A stretch of DNA of 64,000 nucleotides from Bacteroidota bacterium (GTDB lineage: Bacteria; Bacteroidota; Bacteroidia; Flavobacteriales; Weeksellaceae). Both the position numbers and the translations under genes were made by a program. The stretch lies in contig JAFAGO010000014.1 in assembly GCA_023422635.1 (NCBI GenBank), positions 1 through 64,000 on the forward strand, written 5' to 3'. The stretch's first letter is position 1; each line of letters opens with the position of its first letter. Of the stretch, positions 26,050 through 35,512 are shown piece by piece. Under the pieces are notes generated by a model. The model did not search any database. It worked only from the letters and a program-made list of their open reading frames with translations, and was not told the DNA's origin.

Positions 26050-26859
26050 ATGAAAATTAGCCATTACCTAAGCATCGGTACACTAAGTGCAACCCTTTTG
26101 GCATGTACCGTAAATCCTATGACTGGTAGAAAGTCTATTCAAATTGGTTCGTTAAATTCCGAAATTCAAGCCTCTTCTTTTGAACAGTATAAAGAAACGT
26201 TAGCCAAAGCCAAAGTAATTTCTGGGACTACAGCAGCGAAACAAGTAAGTACTGTAGGAAATAAGATTAAAACTGCTGCGGAGAAATATTATGCGAGTAT
26301 CGGCCGTTCATCTTCACTTTCTAACTACGCCTGGGAATTCCATTTATTGGATGATGCGCAAGTAAATGCTTGGTGTATGCCAGGCGGAAAAGTGGCTGTT
26401 TATACAGGTATTCTTCCTATTACGAAAGACGCTACCGGAATGGCGGTTGTATTGGGGCATGAAGTTTCGCACGCACTTGCGGGACATGGTAATGAAAGAA
26501 TTTCGCAAGCGATGATCGCACAATATGGAGGTTCAATTTTAGGAAGTGCAATTTCAAGTTCACAATGGCAACAAGTTTTTCAACAAGCGTATCCAGTTGG
26601 CGCTCAAGTAGCTTTGTTAAAATACGGTAGAAGTCAAGAGTTAGAAGCTGATCAAATGGGATTGTATTTAATGGCAATGGCGGGATATAATCCTCAACAA
26701 GCAATTCCATTTTGGCAAAGAATGGAAGCACAATCTTCTGGTAGTAGCACTCCTGAATTTCTTTCTACTCACCCAAGTCCAGGAAATAGAATCGCTGATA
26801 TCCAGAGTAATATGCCAAAAGCATTAGAATATTATAAAGCTGCCGGGGGCAAACTGTAA
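26050..26859 (+). CDS. M48 family zinc metalloprotease, lipoprotein
   Basis: The 269-residue protein has a lipobox (GTLSATLLAC, Cys about residue 19) followed by the NPMTGRKS segment common in BepA/LoiP-like proteases. The zinc site is HEVSH in VVLGHEVSHALAGHGNER (about residues 137-141) with the third ligand Glu in SQELEADQMG. It would work in the periplasm on misfolded or surplus envelope proteins, as LoiP and BepA do in Escherichia coli. It has no tetratricopeptide tail, so it is closer to LoiP/YcaL in layout. It appears to be transcribed alone or with the next small gene 60 bp downstream. Confidence 0.9.
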   Translation: MKISHYLSIGTLSATLLACTVNPMTGRKSIQIGSLNSEIQASSFEQYKETLAKAKVISGTTAAKQVSTVGNKIKTAAEKYYASIGRSSSLSNYAWEFHLLDDAQVNAWCMPGGKVAVYTGILPITKDATGMAVVLGHEVSHALAGHGNERISQAMIAQYGGSILGSAISSSQWQQVFQQAYPVGAQVALLKYGRSQELEADQMGLYLMAMAGYNPQQAIPFWQRMEAQSSGSSTPEFLSTHPSPGNRIADIQSNMPKALEYYKAAGGKL

Positions 26860-26918
26860 AATGTTGTTATCCACCTTTTGTAAGTTTTTTTTAACTTTGG
26901 AAGGATAAAACGAATTGT

Positions 26919-27233
26919 ATGAGAAGCTTAACATTCATTGGTTTGATATTATTAGGATTAGCAGCGGTGCTTTTCTATTTTAATTCGAATTTTCAGGTCA
27001 TTAAATTATTTGAACCTACAACTTTGATGGGAATTTTGGCCGGTGTGGGAATTGGATTGATTATTGGAAGTATGGTGGGCTACATCAGTAAAGGTTCTGC
27101 AATTAAAGCAGAGCAAAAAAGAAAAGAGCTAAAACAGCTTCAGAAAGAAAAACAAGAATTAGAAAAACAAGCTGCAGAACTGGAAAGACTTAAACTTGAA
27201 CAGGAGCAGAAAATAGAAAATCCTCAGTACTAA
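26919..27233 (+). CDS. LapA-like membrane protein with C-terminal coiled coil
   Basis: The 104-residue protein has two transmembrane segments (about residues 4-21 and 35-57, the second being Gly-rich) and a charged helical tail (60-104, EQKRKELKQLQKEKQELEKQAAELERL) that should form a coiled coil. This matches the general layout of LapA-domain (DUF1049) proteins. The coding end is built into the stem of a strong terminator. Function is unknown. Confidence 0.65.
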   Translation: MRSLTFIGLILLGLAAVLFYFNSNFQVIKLFEPTTLMGILAGVGIGLIIGSMVGYISKGSAIKAEQKRKELKQLQKEKQELEKQAAELERLKLEQEQKIENPQY

Positions 27234-27252
27234 TGTACTGAGGATTTTTTTG
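27219..27252 (+). terminator. Intrinsic terminator overlapping the end of the LapA-like gene
   Basis: AATCCTCAGTAC (27219-27230) and GTACTGAGGATT (27235-27246) form a perfect 12-base stem followed by a run of T. The stop codon lies in the loop, so the last codons of the gene are part of the terminator. Confidence 0.88.
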
Positions 27253-27275
27253 TTTTCGAGAATTTTATTCTATTA

Positions 27276-27899
27276 TTAAAACTCATATCCAAGTCCTAAA
27301 ATAAAGAAGCTTGGTCGATTATCATAATTAACGGTGTAGTTATCTCCTGCAACAGTTCCAATAAAGTTACGTTCATCTTTACTGAAAGCACCTTCATATC
27401 GTGCTGTAAAAATAATTTTGCTCACTTGTGCTTGCGCACCAATTTGATATCCTACGGTAAAATCTTTGGTCGCTTTTTCTGTAAACTCACCGAAAGTTGT
27501 ATCGGCATTCACATTAAAGCTCGCAACTGGACCTGCATATAATCCTAACGTTTTCCCTAAAACGCTATATCCCAAAAGTACAGGAACATCAATTCTGCTG
27601 GTTTTTGCTTCAAGCTCTGTGCGAGAATTTTCATCAGTAACTGAATTTTTGAAATTGGTATAATAAATTTCTGGCATTACAAAAAATGCAGTCGGCGTGT
27701 CCACTCTTAATGAAAGACCTACATTAAAACCTGCGCTATTATCGCCTTTGGATTCATATGCTTGCGTCGCAGCTGTTTTAAGGTTTTTCCATGATGCTGA
27801 ACTCGTAGGAATAAGTAAATTCGCTTTACCTGCAAATGAAATCTGCGAAAAAGCAAGGGCTGACATTCCAACGAAAGCGGTGGTGATTAATTTTTTCAT
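27276..27899 (-). CDS. Outer-membrane beta-barrel protein
   Basis: The 207-residue protein has a signal peptide (TTAFVGMSALAFSQISFA) and alternating hydrophobic strands ending in an aromatic residue (final FFILGLGYEF), as in PorT/OmpW-like eight-stranded barrels of Bacteroidota. Its start overlaps the stop of the MlaF-type ATPase gene by 4 bp, so it is the last gene of that operon. This placement could mean a part in lipid traffic at the outer membrane, but that is inference. Confidence 0.75.
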   Translation of the reverse strand: MKKLITTAFVGMSALAFSQISFAGKANLLIPTSSASWKNLKTAATQAYESKGDNSAGFNVGLSLRVDTPTAFFVMPEIYYTNFKNSVTDENSRTELEAKTSRIDVPVLLGYSVLGKTLGLYAGPVASFNVNADTTFGEFTEKATKDFTVGYQIGAQAQVSKIIFTARYEGAFSKDERNFIGTVAGDNYTVNYDNRPSFFILGLGYEF

Positions 27900-28705
27900 T
27901 GTTCTTTTGTTATATCTGTGATATTATTTTCTAATGCGGTTTTGTTGTTTTCTAGCAAGTATTCGCGAAGTTCTTTAAACAACTCTGATGAATAAACGAA
28001 ATCAATAAGGTTTTTATTGCCAGCGGTGATCAGGATATCTTTGTTGCCTTCCCACTCTTTAACGCCATTTTTCAAATACACAATTTTTTCTCCGATCGTC
28101 ATCACAGAATTCATATCGTGGGTATTGATGATGGTTGTGGTGTTATACTCCTTCGTGATTTCCATCAATAAATCATCGATGACGTTAGAAGTATACGGAT
28201 CTAAACCAGAATTGGGTTCATCGCAAAATAAATATTTCGGATTATTTACAATTGCTCTTGCAATGGCAACTCTTTTTTGCATTCCACCAGAAATTTCGGA
28301 AGGATATTTTCTACTCGCATTTTCCAGATGAACTCTTCCCATCACTTCCACAACACGTTTTCTTTTTTGTCGAAAAGTTTGATTAGTGAACATATCTAAC
28401 GGAAAGGAAATATTCTCAGCAACCGTCATCGAGTCAAAGAGTGCACTCCCTTGAAAAACGGTTCCAATTTCTGCGCGAAGGTTTTGTTTTTCTAGAGGCG
28501 TCATCGTCATAATATCTCTGCCATCAAAAAGAATTGTTCCTGATGAAGGTTCAAAAACATTTAAAAGCGATTTTAAGAATACTGTTTTCCCGGAACCACT
28601 TTGTCCGATGATTAGATTTACTTTTCCCGTATCGAAAGTGGTGGTAATTCCTTTAAGAATTTCATTACCATCGAAACTTTTTTTTAGGTTTTTAACTTCA
28701 ATCAT
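27896..28705 (-). CDS. ABC transporter ATPase, MlaF type
   Basis: The 269-residue protein is a complete ABC ATPase: Walker A GQSGSGKTVFL, Q-loop, signature SGGMQKRVAIARA, Walker B YLFCDEPNSGLDP and the H-loop His in NTHDMNS. The SGGM signature and the pairing with a MlaE-type permease (1-bp overlap, 28705) place it in the MCE/Mla lipid-transport group, which moves phospholipid between inner and outer membranes. The MCE subunit that would complete the complex is not in this operon; one lies at 40.4 kb. The downstream gene is a beta-barrel protein in the same transcript. Confidence 0.9.
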   Translation of the reverse strand: MIEVKNLKKSFDGNEILKGITTTFDTGKVNLIIGQSGSGKTVFLKSLLNVFEPSSGTILFDGRDIMTMTPLEKQNLRAEIGTVFQGSALFDSMTVAENISFPLDMFTNQTFRQKRKRVVEVMGRVHLENASRKYPSEISGGMQKRVAIARAIVNNPKYLFCDEPNSGLDPYTSNVIDDLLMEITKEYNTTTIINTHDMNSVMTIGEKIVYLKNGVKEWEGNKDILITAGNKNLIDFVYSSELFKELREYLLENNKTALENNITDITKEQ

Positions 28706-29457
28706 TAGCTTAACATCATTTGGGTGATTAATAATTCAGAAATGATGATAAAAACCATCGTCCAAACCACTGCCTGCGTACTTGCGCGGCCAACTTCCAA
28801 AGAACCTCCTTTCACAAAATATCCAAAATAGGAAGGGATTGTTGCAATCATAAATGCAAAAACTGCTGTTTTTGTAAATGCGTAAATGTAGAAAAGATTT
28901 GGCATAAACATCTGTATTCCAGAGATGAATTCAGCGCGCGTCCAATTTCCAGTAAACTCACCTGCAAGATAAGCTCCAAAAATTCCGACTACAATACTTA
29001 TAGCAATCAGTAAGGGATTAAAAAGTACACATGCGATTATCTTTGGAAAAATTAAGTAATTGGCAGAGTTTACTCCCATAATATCAAGCGCATCGATTTG
29101 CTCGGAAACGCGCATTGTTCCGATACTGGATGCAATATATGATCCAACTTTACCAGCAAGAATTAAGCTGATAATGGTAGGCGAAAATTCTAAAACAAGA
29201 ACCACTTTTGTAGCATATCCTACAAACGGTTGTGGAATGGGAAAGCTCGATGCACTAAAGTTATTGTACATCTGAATCGCCACAACAGCACCCACAAATA
29301 TGGAAGTAAATACAACTAAACCAAATGAATTTACGCCCAAGTCGTAAAGTTCCCGCATAAGGTTTTTAAAGAAAACACGCGATTTTTGCGGCGGTTTTAA
29401 GGTGTCACCAATCAAGAAGATGTAACTACCAATGTGAGTAAAAAACTTTTTTAGCAT
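28705..29457 (-). CDS. ABC transporter permease, MlaE type
   Basis: The 250-residue protein is a MlaE/YrbE family permease with five to six membrane segments. The family hallmarks are visible as FVGAVVAIQMYNNF, VLEFSPTIISLILAGKVGSYIASSIGTMRVSEQIDALDIMG (shortened here by family knowledge) and a C-terminal GRASTQAVVWTMVFIIISELLITQ helix. It forms the membrane core of an Mla-like lipid transporter with the ATPase encoded directly downstream. The short hydrophobic N-terminus has no cleavable signal. Confidence 0.9.
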   Translation of the reverse strand: MLKKFFTHIGSYIFLIGDTLKPPQKSRVFFKNLMRELYDLGVNSFGLVVFTSIFVGAVVAIQMYNNFSASSFPIPQPFVGYATKVVLVLEFSPTIISLILAGKVGSYIASSIGTMRVSEQIDALDIMGVNSANYLIFPKIIACVLFNPLLIAISIVVGIFGAYLAGEFTGNWTRAEFISGIQMFMPNLFYIYAFTKTAVFAFMIATIPSYFGYFVKGGSLEVGRASTQAVVWTMVFIIISELLITQMMLS

Positions 29458-29491
29458 GTTGCGAAATTACCACTTATTTATGAAATAGAAA

Positions 29492-30865
29492 TTAATTGGC
29501 CATTTTATCACCTTTAATCACCAGAAATATGGTTTTAAAAATGATTACCATATCCAGAAGAAAGCTCCAATTCTTTACGTAATAGGTGTCGGCAAGTATT
29601 CTTTTATGCATTTCGAGTTCCATGTTTTGGCAGCTATCACCACGCAATCCATTCACTTGGGCAAGTCCTGTTATGCCGGGTTTAGCAAAGCTTCGTACAG
29701 AATATCTGCAGATTTTTGGCTTGTAATAATCATCTACCAATAACATGTGTGGCCGTGGACCAACAACCGACATGCTCCCTAAAAGTACATTGATGAATTG
29801 TGGCATTTCATCAAGACTGGTTTTTCTTAAAAATCGCCCGATTGGCGTAATTCTGGGATCATTTTTTTCTGTTGTTTTAATGCTTGCCTGACCGTTAACG
29901 TACATGGTTCGGAATTTTAAACAAGTAAAGACTTCATCATGAAACCCATATCTTTTTTGCAAAAAGAAAACCGGACCTTTACTTCCCATTTTTATTAAAA
30001 TTGCAATTATAGGAAATAGCCAACTGCAAACGAATATCAAAATTAGAGCCGAAAAAAAGAGATCAAAAGTACGTTTGATTAAAAAATTCGTTAAGAAATC
30101 TAGAGGAAATTTGGCTTGCGATAAAATAGGTTGGGTATCAATATAATTTAAATCGTACTGAAAAAAATTATTTTGAACAATATTGGGAATCAGGGATATT
30201 TTTACCTTGTGTTTTTCGGCTTCTGTAAACAGTTCGTGTTCAAAGCCATTTTCTGTTTCAGAATATTCAGAGGGAATATAGAGGGTGTGAATTCCGTTGG
30301 ATTTCCAGAAGTGAATAATTTCTTCAATTTTATAGCTTTTGTTTGGATACTCAAAAATCTTAAAACCAAAATCTTTTCGTTGAATGAAAATTTCTCTTAG
30401 TATTTTAGAAGAATTATTTTCTGAAAGAAACATTACATTTCGATGATTTATGCCCAAAGTTCGAATGTAGCGAAGCATAAAAAAGATAATCGATTTTATC
30501 GAAATCAACAGCAATAATAAAGTCCCCGCAATGTAAAATCGATTGTTAATCAACAAAGTATTTTTACTGATTTTTGCAATTAAAATTACGGCCAAAAGAA
30601 AGATTAAAATGTGCCCCAAAAGTCTTTCTAAATAAAGAATGTAGGGCAGATTTCGGGGTATGCTGTAGAGTTTTGTACGGCCACTTAGCAAGATCCAGAA
30701 CATCACCAAAATCGCAATAAGATTCCAGCCATCTTCCAAGGTTTCCCTTTCCATCTTGAAATTATTTTTCTGCAGAAAATAATAAATAAAAACCGCTGTA
30801 ATAACTACAACGTCCAAGATGATGAAAAGTGATTTTACATACCGCGAATATCGGATTCTTTGCAT
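29492..30865 (-). CDS. Polyprenyl glycosylphosphotransferase (sugar transferase)
   Basis: The 457-residue protein belongs to the WcaJ/WbaP-like polyisoprenyl-phosphate hexose-1-phosphate transferases, which start repeat-unit synthesis of exo- or capsular polysaccharide on undecaprenyl phosphate. Four N-terminal membrane segments (about 10-125) and a central Rossmann-like cytosolic domain (about 130-250) precede the bacterial sugar transferase domain (about 265-455), with a membrane hairpin, KFRTMY, RFLRKTSLDEMPQFINVLLG and SVVGPRPH. It is the last gene of a minus-strand run with queE, folD and pgi; the link with them looks positional. A flippase and glycosyltransferase lie 14 kb away. Confidence 0.9.
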   Translation of the reverse strand: MQRIRYSRYVKSLFIILDVVVITAVFIYYFLQKNNFKMERETLEDGWNLIAILVMFWILLSGRTKLYSIPRNLPYILYLERLLGHILIFLLAVILIAKISKNTLLINNRFYIAGTLLLLLISIKSIIFFMLRYIRTLGINHRNVMFLSENNSSKILREIFIQRKDFGFKIFEYPNKSYKIEEIIHFWKSNGIHTLYIPSEYSETENGFEHELFTEAEKHKVKISLIPNIVQNNFFQYDLNYIDTQPILSQAKFPLDFLTNFLIKRTFDLFFSALILIFVCSWLFPIIAILIKMGSKGPVFFLQKRYGFHDEVFTCLKFRTMYVNGQASIKTTEKNDPRITPIGRFLRKTSLDEMPQFINVLLGSMSVVGPRPHMLLVDDYYKPKICRYSVRSFAKPGITGLAQVNGLRGDSCQNMELEMHKRILADTYYVKNWSFLLDMVIIFKTIFLVIKGDKMAN

Positions 30866-30901
30866 TTGCCCCTATCAGAATAATGGTAAATGTAAGATAA
30901 A

Positions 30902-31534
30902 TTACGGAATATTCAAATACTTATGGGTTTGTACAGAAGCTTGCCACTGAGGATGCTGCAAAATATAATCGGTAATTTTGGTATACACTTCATTTCTTTT
31001 ACTCCATTCGCTCTGAAGATAAAGTCTGCAATTTTCGTTTACTTTCGATGCTTGTTCTTCTGCAAATTTAAAATCGTGATTATTAAAAACAATTACTTTA
31101 AGTTCGTTTGCTTTTGCGTAGATTTCTTCTTTTGGAAGACCTGTTTTTTTAGGGGAAAGGGTAATCCAATCCAAGGTTCCGCTTAAAGGATATGCACCTG
31201 AAGTTTCGATGTGAATGGTACAACCCAACTCCTTTAGTTTATTGGTGAGGATGTCGAGATTCCACATAAGCGGTTCTCCACCTGTAAGCACGATGGTTTT
31301 GCAGTGTTTTGCAGCGGTTTCTGCAATTTCTTCTGCATTCATTAAAGGGTGAAGTTTTGGATCCCAACTTTCTTTAACATCGCACCAATGGCAGCCAACA
31401 TCGCAACCACCTAAACGGATAAAGTACGCCGCTTTTCCGGTGTGAAATCCTTCCCCTTGAATGGTGTAAAAATGCTCCATTACCGGGAGCATTTTACCTT
31501 CTTTTAATAGTATGTCTTCTTCTTTTTTTGTCAT
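30902..31534 (-). CDS. queE: 7-carboxy-7-deazaguanine synthase
   Basis: The 210-residue radical SAM enzyme makes 7-carboxy-7-deazaguanine from 6-carboxy-tetrahydropterin in queuosine biosynthesis. The cluster-binding motif is GGCDVGCHWCD (CX3CX2C, about residues 43-50), which fits the QueE variant spacing. Substrate-binding segments GEGFHTGKAAYFIRLGG at the N-terminus and TGGEPLMW are present. It starts 4 bp after the folD stop, so the two are cotranscribed. Confidence 0.92.
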   Translation of the reverse strand: MTKKEEDILLKEGKMLPVMEHFYTIQGEGFHTGKAAYFIRLGGCDVGCHWCDVKESWDPKLHPLMNAEEIAETAAKHCKTIVLTGGEPLMWNLDILTNKLKELGCTIHIETSGAYPLSGTLDWITLSPKKTGLPKEEIYAKANELKVIVFNNHDFKFAEEQASKVNENCRLYLQSEWSKRNEVYTKITDYILQHPQWQASVQTHKYLNIP

Positions 31535-31538
31535 TATT

Positions 31539-32423
31539 TTAATCGTCGTAAACGGAGGTTTTGTAGGCGATGAGTGTATTTTTCATAAGCATTGCTCTGG
31601 TCATTGGGCCAACACCACCAGGAACGGGAGTAATCCAACTGGCTTTTTCGGCGCAGCTTTCAAAATCCACATCTCCAGCGAGATGATACCCTTTTTTACT
31701 TTCATCATCCACTCTTGTGATTCCTACATCAATAATTACTGCGCCATCTTTGATCATATGTCCTTTAAGGAAGTGAGGATCTCCCAATGCAGTGATTACA
31801 ATATCTGCATTTTTGGTATATTCCTCAATATGTTCGGTGTAAGAATGGGTTAACGTAACGGTTGCGTTTCCTGGGAAATCTTTTCTGCCCATTAAAATGC
31901 TCATTGGTTTACCGACGATCCGACTTCTTCCGATAATTACGCAGTGTTTTGCTTTGGTTTCGATATTATAGCGTTCGAAAAGTGTTAAGATTCCAAAAGG
32001 TGTAGCAGGCAAAAATGTATCCATTTCCAGTGCCATTTTTCCGAAGTTTTCCGGATGAAAACCATCCACATCTTTTCGGGGATCAATCGCCATAATAATC
32101 TTTTCTTGATCGATTTGCTTGGGTAAAGGAAGTTGCACGATAAAACCGTCTACCTCTTTCGATTTGTTCAGTTCATCGATTTTTTCCAATAATTCAGCTT
32201 CGCTTACCGTGCTTTCAAATTTCAGTAAAGAGCTTCTGAAACCCACTTCTTCACAGTCTTTCACTTTGCTGTTCACATACGCTTTACTTGCGCCGTTGTT
32301 GCCCACCAAAATTGCTACTAAATGTGGTGCTCTTCTCTTTCGTGCGAGGATTTTTTCAACCTCTTCCTTGATTTCTTTTTTAATTTGCTTGGATAAGCTT
32401 AAACCGTCAAGAATTTGTGCCAT
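31539..32423 (-). CDS. folD: Bifunctional methylenetetrahydrofolate dehydrogenase/cyclohydrolase
   Basis: The 294-residue enzyme interconverts 5,10-methylene- and 10-formyl-tetrahydrofolate with NADP. The catalytic Lys lies in the YVNSKVKDCEEVG segment, QLPLPKQID and PRKDVDGFHPENFG form the substrate pocket, and CVIIGRSRIVGKPM is the nucleotide-binding loop. The C-terminal signature PGGVGPMTRAMLMKNT is intact. It lies between pgi and queE in a minus-strand run. Confidence 0.95.
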   Translation of the reverse strand: MAQILDGLSLSKQIKKEIKEEVEKILARKRRAPHLVAILVGNNGASKAYVNSKVKDCEEVGFRSSLLKFESTVSEAELLEKIDELNKSKEVDGFIVQLPLPKQIDQEKIIMAIDPRKDVDGFHPENFGKMALEMDTFLPATPFGILTLFERYNIETKAKHCVIIGRSRIVGKPMSILMGRKDFPGNATVTLTHSYTEHIEEYTKNADIVITALGDPHFLKGHMIKDGAVIIDVGITRVDDESKKGYHLAGDVDFESCAEKASWITPVPGGVGPMTRAMLMKNTLIAYKTSVYDD

Positions 32424-32449
32424 TTTTACTTTTTATTTTTATAGATTTT

Positions 32450-34090
32450 TTACCGTTCCTCCTTGTAGTAATTAATCAAGCCGTTGGTAGATGAATCGTG
32501 GGTTTTTACCACTTCATTATTTTCCAATTCTGGAAGGATTTTTCCTGCGAGCACTTTTCCTAATTCAACTCCAAATTGATCAAAACTAAAAATATCCCAT
32601 ATTACGCCTTGTACAAAGATTTTATGTTCGTAAAGTGCAATTAATTGGCCTAAAGAAAATGGAGTTAACTCTTTAATTAAAAGAGAATTGGTTGGGTTAT
32701 CTCCTTGGAAGACTTTAAAGTTTACCAATCGCTCAATATCTGCTTCAGAAGTTCCTGTTTTTTGCATATCCGCTTTGGCTTCTTCTTCTGTTTTTCCGAA
32801 GGCAAGCGCTTCTGTTTGAGCAAAGAAGTTTGCGAGCAATTTATCTTGATGGTCGGAAACTTTGTTGCAACTTTTCGCGTAAGCAATAAAATCTGCAGGA
32901 ATTAATTCTGTGCCTTGGTGTATAAGTTGATAAAATGCGTGTTGACCGTTTGTTCCAGGTTCTCCCCAAATAATTGGTCCGGTCTCGTATTCTACAAATT
33001 CACCATTTCGGTCCACGGATTTACCATTACTTTCCATATCGCCTTGTTGAAGATAAGCAGCAAAACGATCTAAATATTGCGAATAAGGAAGAATTGCGTA
33101 CGATGCAGCCCCATAAAAATTACGATACCAAATGCCGATTAACGCCATAAGTACGGGAACGTTTTCCGAAAAATCTGCAGTTTTAAAATGAACATCAGTT
33201 TCGTTTGCTCCTTTTAGAAGACTTTCAAAGTTGTTATATCCAACAGCTAAAACAATGCTTAAGCCGATTGCACTCCAAAGCGAATATCTTCCACCAACCC
33301 AATCCCAGAATTCGAAAATGTTTTCTTCTGCGATTCCGAATTTTTTTACGGCTTCAATATTGGTCGATAATGCAACAAAATGTTTTGCAACATCTTCTGG
33401 TGATCCCGCCTTTAAAAACCAATCTTTTGCAGAATTGGCGTTGGTCATTGTTTCTTGTGTGGTAAATGTTTTTGAAGCAATGATGAAAAGCGTAGTTTCA
33501 GGGTTAAGGTTTTTCAGTACTTCTGCGATATGATTTCCGTCCACATTGGAAACAAAATGTACATCTAACCTTGTTTTAAAATGTTTTAAAGCTGAACAAA
33601 CCATTACAGGACCAAGGTCGGAACCTCCAATCCCGATATTAACTACGTCGGTAATTTCTTTTCCTGAAAAACCTTTGTGCGCTCCTGAAATGATGGTTTC
33701 AGAAAAGGTTTTCATATGTTCAAGTACGGCCTTAATTTTAGGTTTTATGTTTTCGCCATCCACTAGAATTGGATCTTCCGAAAAATCGCGCAATGCAGTA
33801 TGAAGTACCGCTCTTCCTTCGGTTTCGTTTATCTTGTCACCAGAAAACATTTTGTCTATCGCTTCTTTCAGTTGCGCTTCTTCGGCCAATTGCAATAGCA
33901 ATTCTTTTGTTTTGGAATCGATGAGGTTTTTCGAATAGTCGAATAAATAATCCGGTCTTTTCACAGAAAATTCGTCGAAACGATTCGGATTGTATTGAAA
34001 AAGGGTGCGTAATTCAAAATCATTTTGAAGAAAATGGTCTTCAAGGGCTTCCCAACTTTGGGTTTCTAAAGGATTTATTTTTGGTAACAT
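32450..34090 (-). CDS. pgi: Glucose-6-phosphate isomerase
   Basis: The 546-residue enzyme interconverts glucose 6-phosphate and fructose 6-phosphate. Length and motifs fit the long, bacterial/eukaryotic Pgi type: [27 protein letters not shown] in the sugar-phosphate site, [16 protein letters not shown], and the catalytic Glu and His in [20 protein letters not shown]. It is the first gene of the folD-queE minus-strand run, with 26 bp to folD. Confidence 0.96.
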   Translation of the reverse strand: MLPKINPLETQSWEALEDHFLQNDFELRTLFQYNPNRFDEFSVKRPDYLFDYSKNLIDSKTKELLLQLAEEAQLKEAIDKMFSGDKINETEGRAVLHTALRDFSEDPILVDGENIKPKIKAVLEHMKTFSETIISGAHKGFSGKEITDVVNIGIGGSDLGPVMVCSALKHFKTRLDVHFVSNVDGNHIAEVLKNLNPETTLFIIASKTFTTQETMTNANSAKDWFLKAGSPEDVAKHFVALSTNIEAVKKFGIAEENIFEFWDWVGGRYSLWSAIGLSIVLAVGYNNFESLLKGANETDVHFKTADFSENVPVLMALIGIWYRNFYGAASYAILPYSQYLDRFAAYLQQGDMESNGKSVDRNGEFVEYETGPIIWGEPGTNGQHAFYQLIHQGTELIPADFIAYAKSCNKVSDHQDKLLANFFAQTEALAFGKTEEEAKADMQKTGTSEADIERLVNFKVFQGDNPTNSLLIKELTPFSLGQLIALYEHKIFVQGVIWDIFSFDQFGVELGKVLAGKILPELENNEVVKTHDSSTNGLINYYKEER

Positions 34091-34337
34091 CTACGATTTA
34101 TTTAGAGGTTAAAATTACATTGAATACAAATACTAATCTTGATTTCAAGTATTGAAAATCATGTCGCAAATTTACGGATTTTTTAAGGAAGTTTCGGGTG
34201 AGGAATGTGGGGATATGATTTTTTTCATTTGACCAAAAAGAGAGTAAGGAATCTCTATTTTTTTCAAACTAGAAAAGATGAAATTTTCCAAAAAATAAAG
34301 ATTTTGAATGGCAATTTCGTTGGTGAAGAAAATGGTT

Positions 34338-35450
34338 TTATTCCATTTCTTCAAGAACAATATTTTTGGTGATTTTGTATTTTTTTCTGCGCTTTGGATT
34401 TTTGTTTGATGTTTCGCCTAAAAGATTTCCCCATGGTTTTAGATCATCAATTCTTTCAAAAATAATTTTAATAATGGCCAAAAATGGAATACTTAAAAAC
34501 ATTCCTGAAATTCCCCAAAGTGATTCTCCGATTAAAAGGCCGAGAAAAGTAAAAAAGGCATTTATTTTAACTTTCGAACCGACTACTAAAGGCAGTACAA
34601 TATTGGCGTCAAGAATGTGAATTCCGATATATCCTAATAGCACAACAAGCGTTTTGTCGCCTCCTGTTGCATATGAAATTAGCGCAGCTAAAAGACCAGA
34701 AATAATAATTCCGATGTACGGAATTACATTGAGTAATCCTGTTAAAACACCTAAAAGAATTGCGTATTTTACTCCTAAAATGGTTAGCAAAGAGGTTGTG
34801 AGAATGCTTACAATAATAATTTGAATGAAGAGTCCAACGATGTATTGTTTGATGATTCTTTGAATTTCTGAGCTGATTTCGCGCACTTTTGCAGAATGTT
34901 TTTCATCAAATACAGAAATAATAAAAGTGTACAATCCTCTGCGGTAATTCAGGATAAAGATGAAAAACAAAACGCTAAAAACCACAAAAGCTCCAATGGA
35001 TGAAAACATTGAAAAGGTGAAGCCAAGAATTTGTCCTGATGAACTTAATATTTTCTCAAATCCATCATTTACGTATTTCGTTTGCTCGTTGATTCGAAGA
35101 TTAAATGTTTTAGAAATCCACAATTGTAATTGATAAATCGACTCTGTAAATTGTTTTTGAAGTGTAGGAATATCTTGTGCGAAATCGCTAAGTTGAACGG
35201 TAAAAAAGTAGATAATTCCTGCCATCATTCCTGCCATAACCACAAAAGAAAAAATAGAGGAAATGGAGCGAGAAAATCGGAAGTAGCGTTCCCAAAAGTT
35301 CGCAAATGGTACAAAAAGAAGCGCCATTAAAAATGCGAAAAACATCGGTGCTAAAATTACTTGTCCTATTTTCGCCAAAAAGCCCACTACAACAATGGAA
35401 ATCAGAACCAATGTAAGTTTAACCAAAAAAGGGAGCTTTAAATCTTTCAT
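34338..35450 (-). CDS. AI-2E family transporter
   Basis: The 370-residue integral membrane protein is a UPF0118/AI-2E family member (PF01594) with about seven to eight membrane segments and a long periplasmic or cytosolic loop between the third and fourth (about 90-135). The conserved Gly/Pro-rich stretch VLTGLLNVIPYIGIIISG and the later DANIVLPLVVGSKVKINAF are typical. Members export diverse substrates or act as Na+/H+ antiporters; the autoinducer-2 role is proven only in a few, so the substrate here is open. A terminator separates it from lon upstream. The 247 bp from its end to pgi hold no gene I can support. Confidence 0.88.
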   Translation of the reverse strand: MKDLKLPFLVKLTLVLISIVVVGFLAKIGQVILAPMFFAFLMALLFVPFANFWERYFRFSRSISSIFSFVVMAGMMAGIIYFFTVQLSDFAQDIPTLQKQFTESIYQLQLWISKTFNLRINEQTKYVNDGFEKILSSSGQILGFTFSMFSSIGAFVVFSVLFFIFILNYRRGLYTFIISVFDEKHSAKVREISSEIQRIIKQYIVGLFIQIIIVSILTTSLLTILGVKYAILLGVLTGLLNVIPYIGIIISGLLAALISYATGGDKTLVVLLGYIGIHILDANIVLPLVVGSKVKINAFFTFLGLLIGESLWGISGMFLSIPFLAIIKIIFERIDDLKPWGNLLGETSNKNPKRRKKYKITKNIVLEEME

Positions 35451-35465
35451 AAAGTAAATGTAAAT

Positions 35466-35495
35466 AAAAATCCTTTCGCGACGGAAAGGATTTTT
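35466..35495 (-). terminator. Intrinsic terminator of lon
   Basis: AAAAATCCTTTC (35466-35477) and GAAAGGATTTTT (35484-35495) form a perfect 12-base stem around a six-base loop. On the minus strand it follows the lon stop codon after 17 bp and the 3' arm ends in a T run. Confidence 0.85.
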
Positions 35496-35512
35496 ATAAT
35501 TTTAAAGGAATA

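Noticed and set aside
34172..34360. A 62-residue minus-strand reading frame after the AI-2E family gene
   Set aside because: It starts inside the upstream gene's end, has no recognised domain or signal and a biased, AT-driven composition; no separate support for translation.
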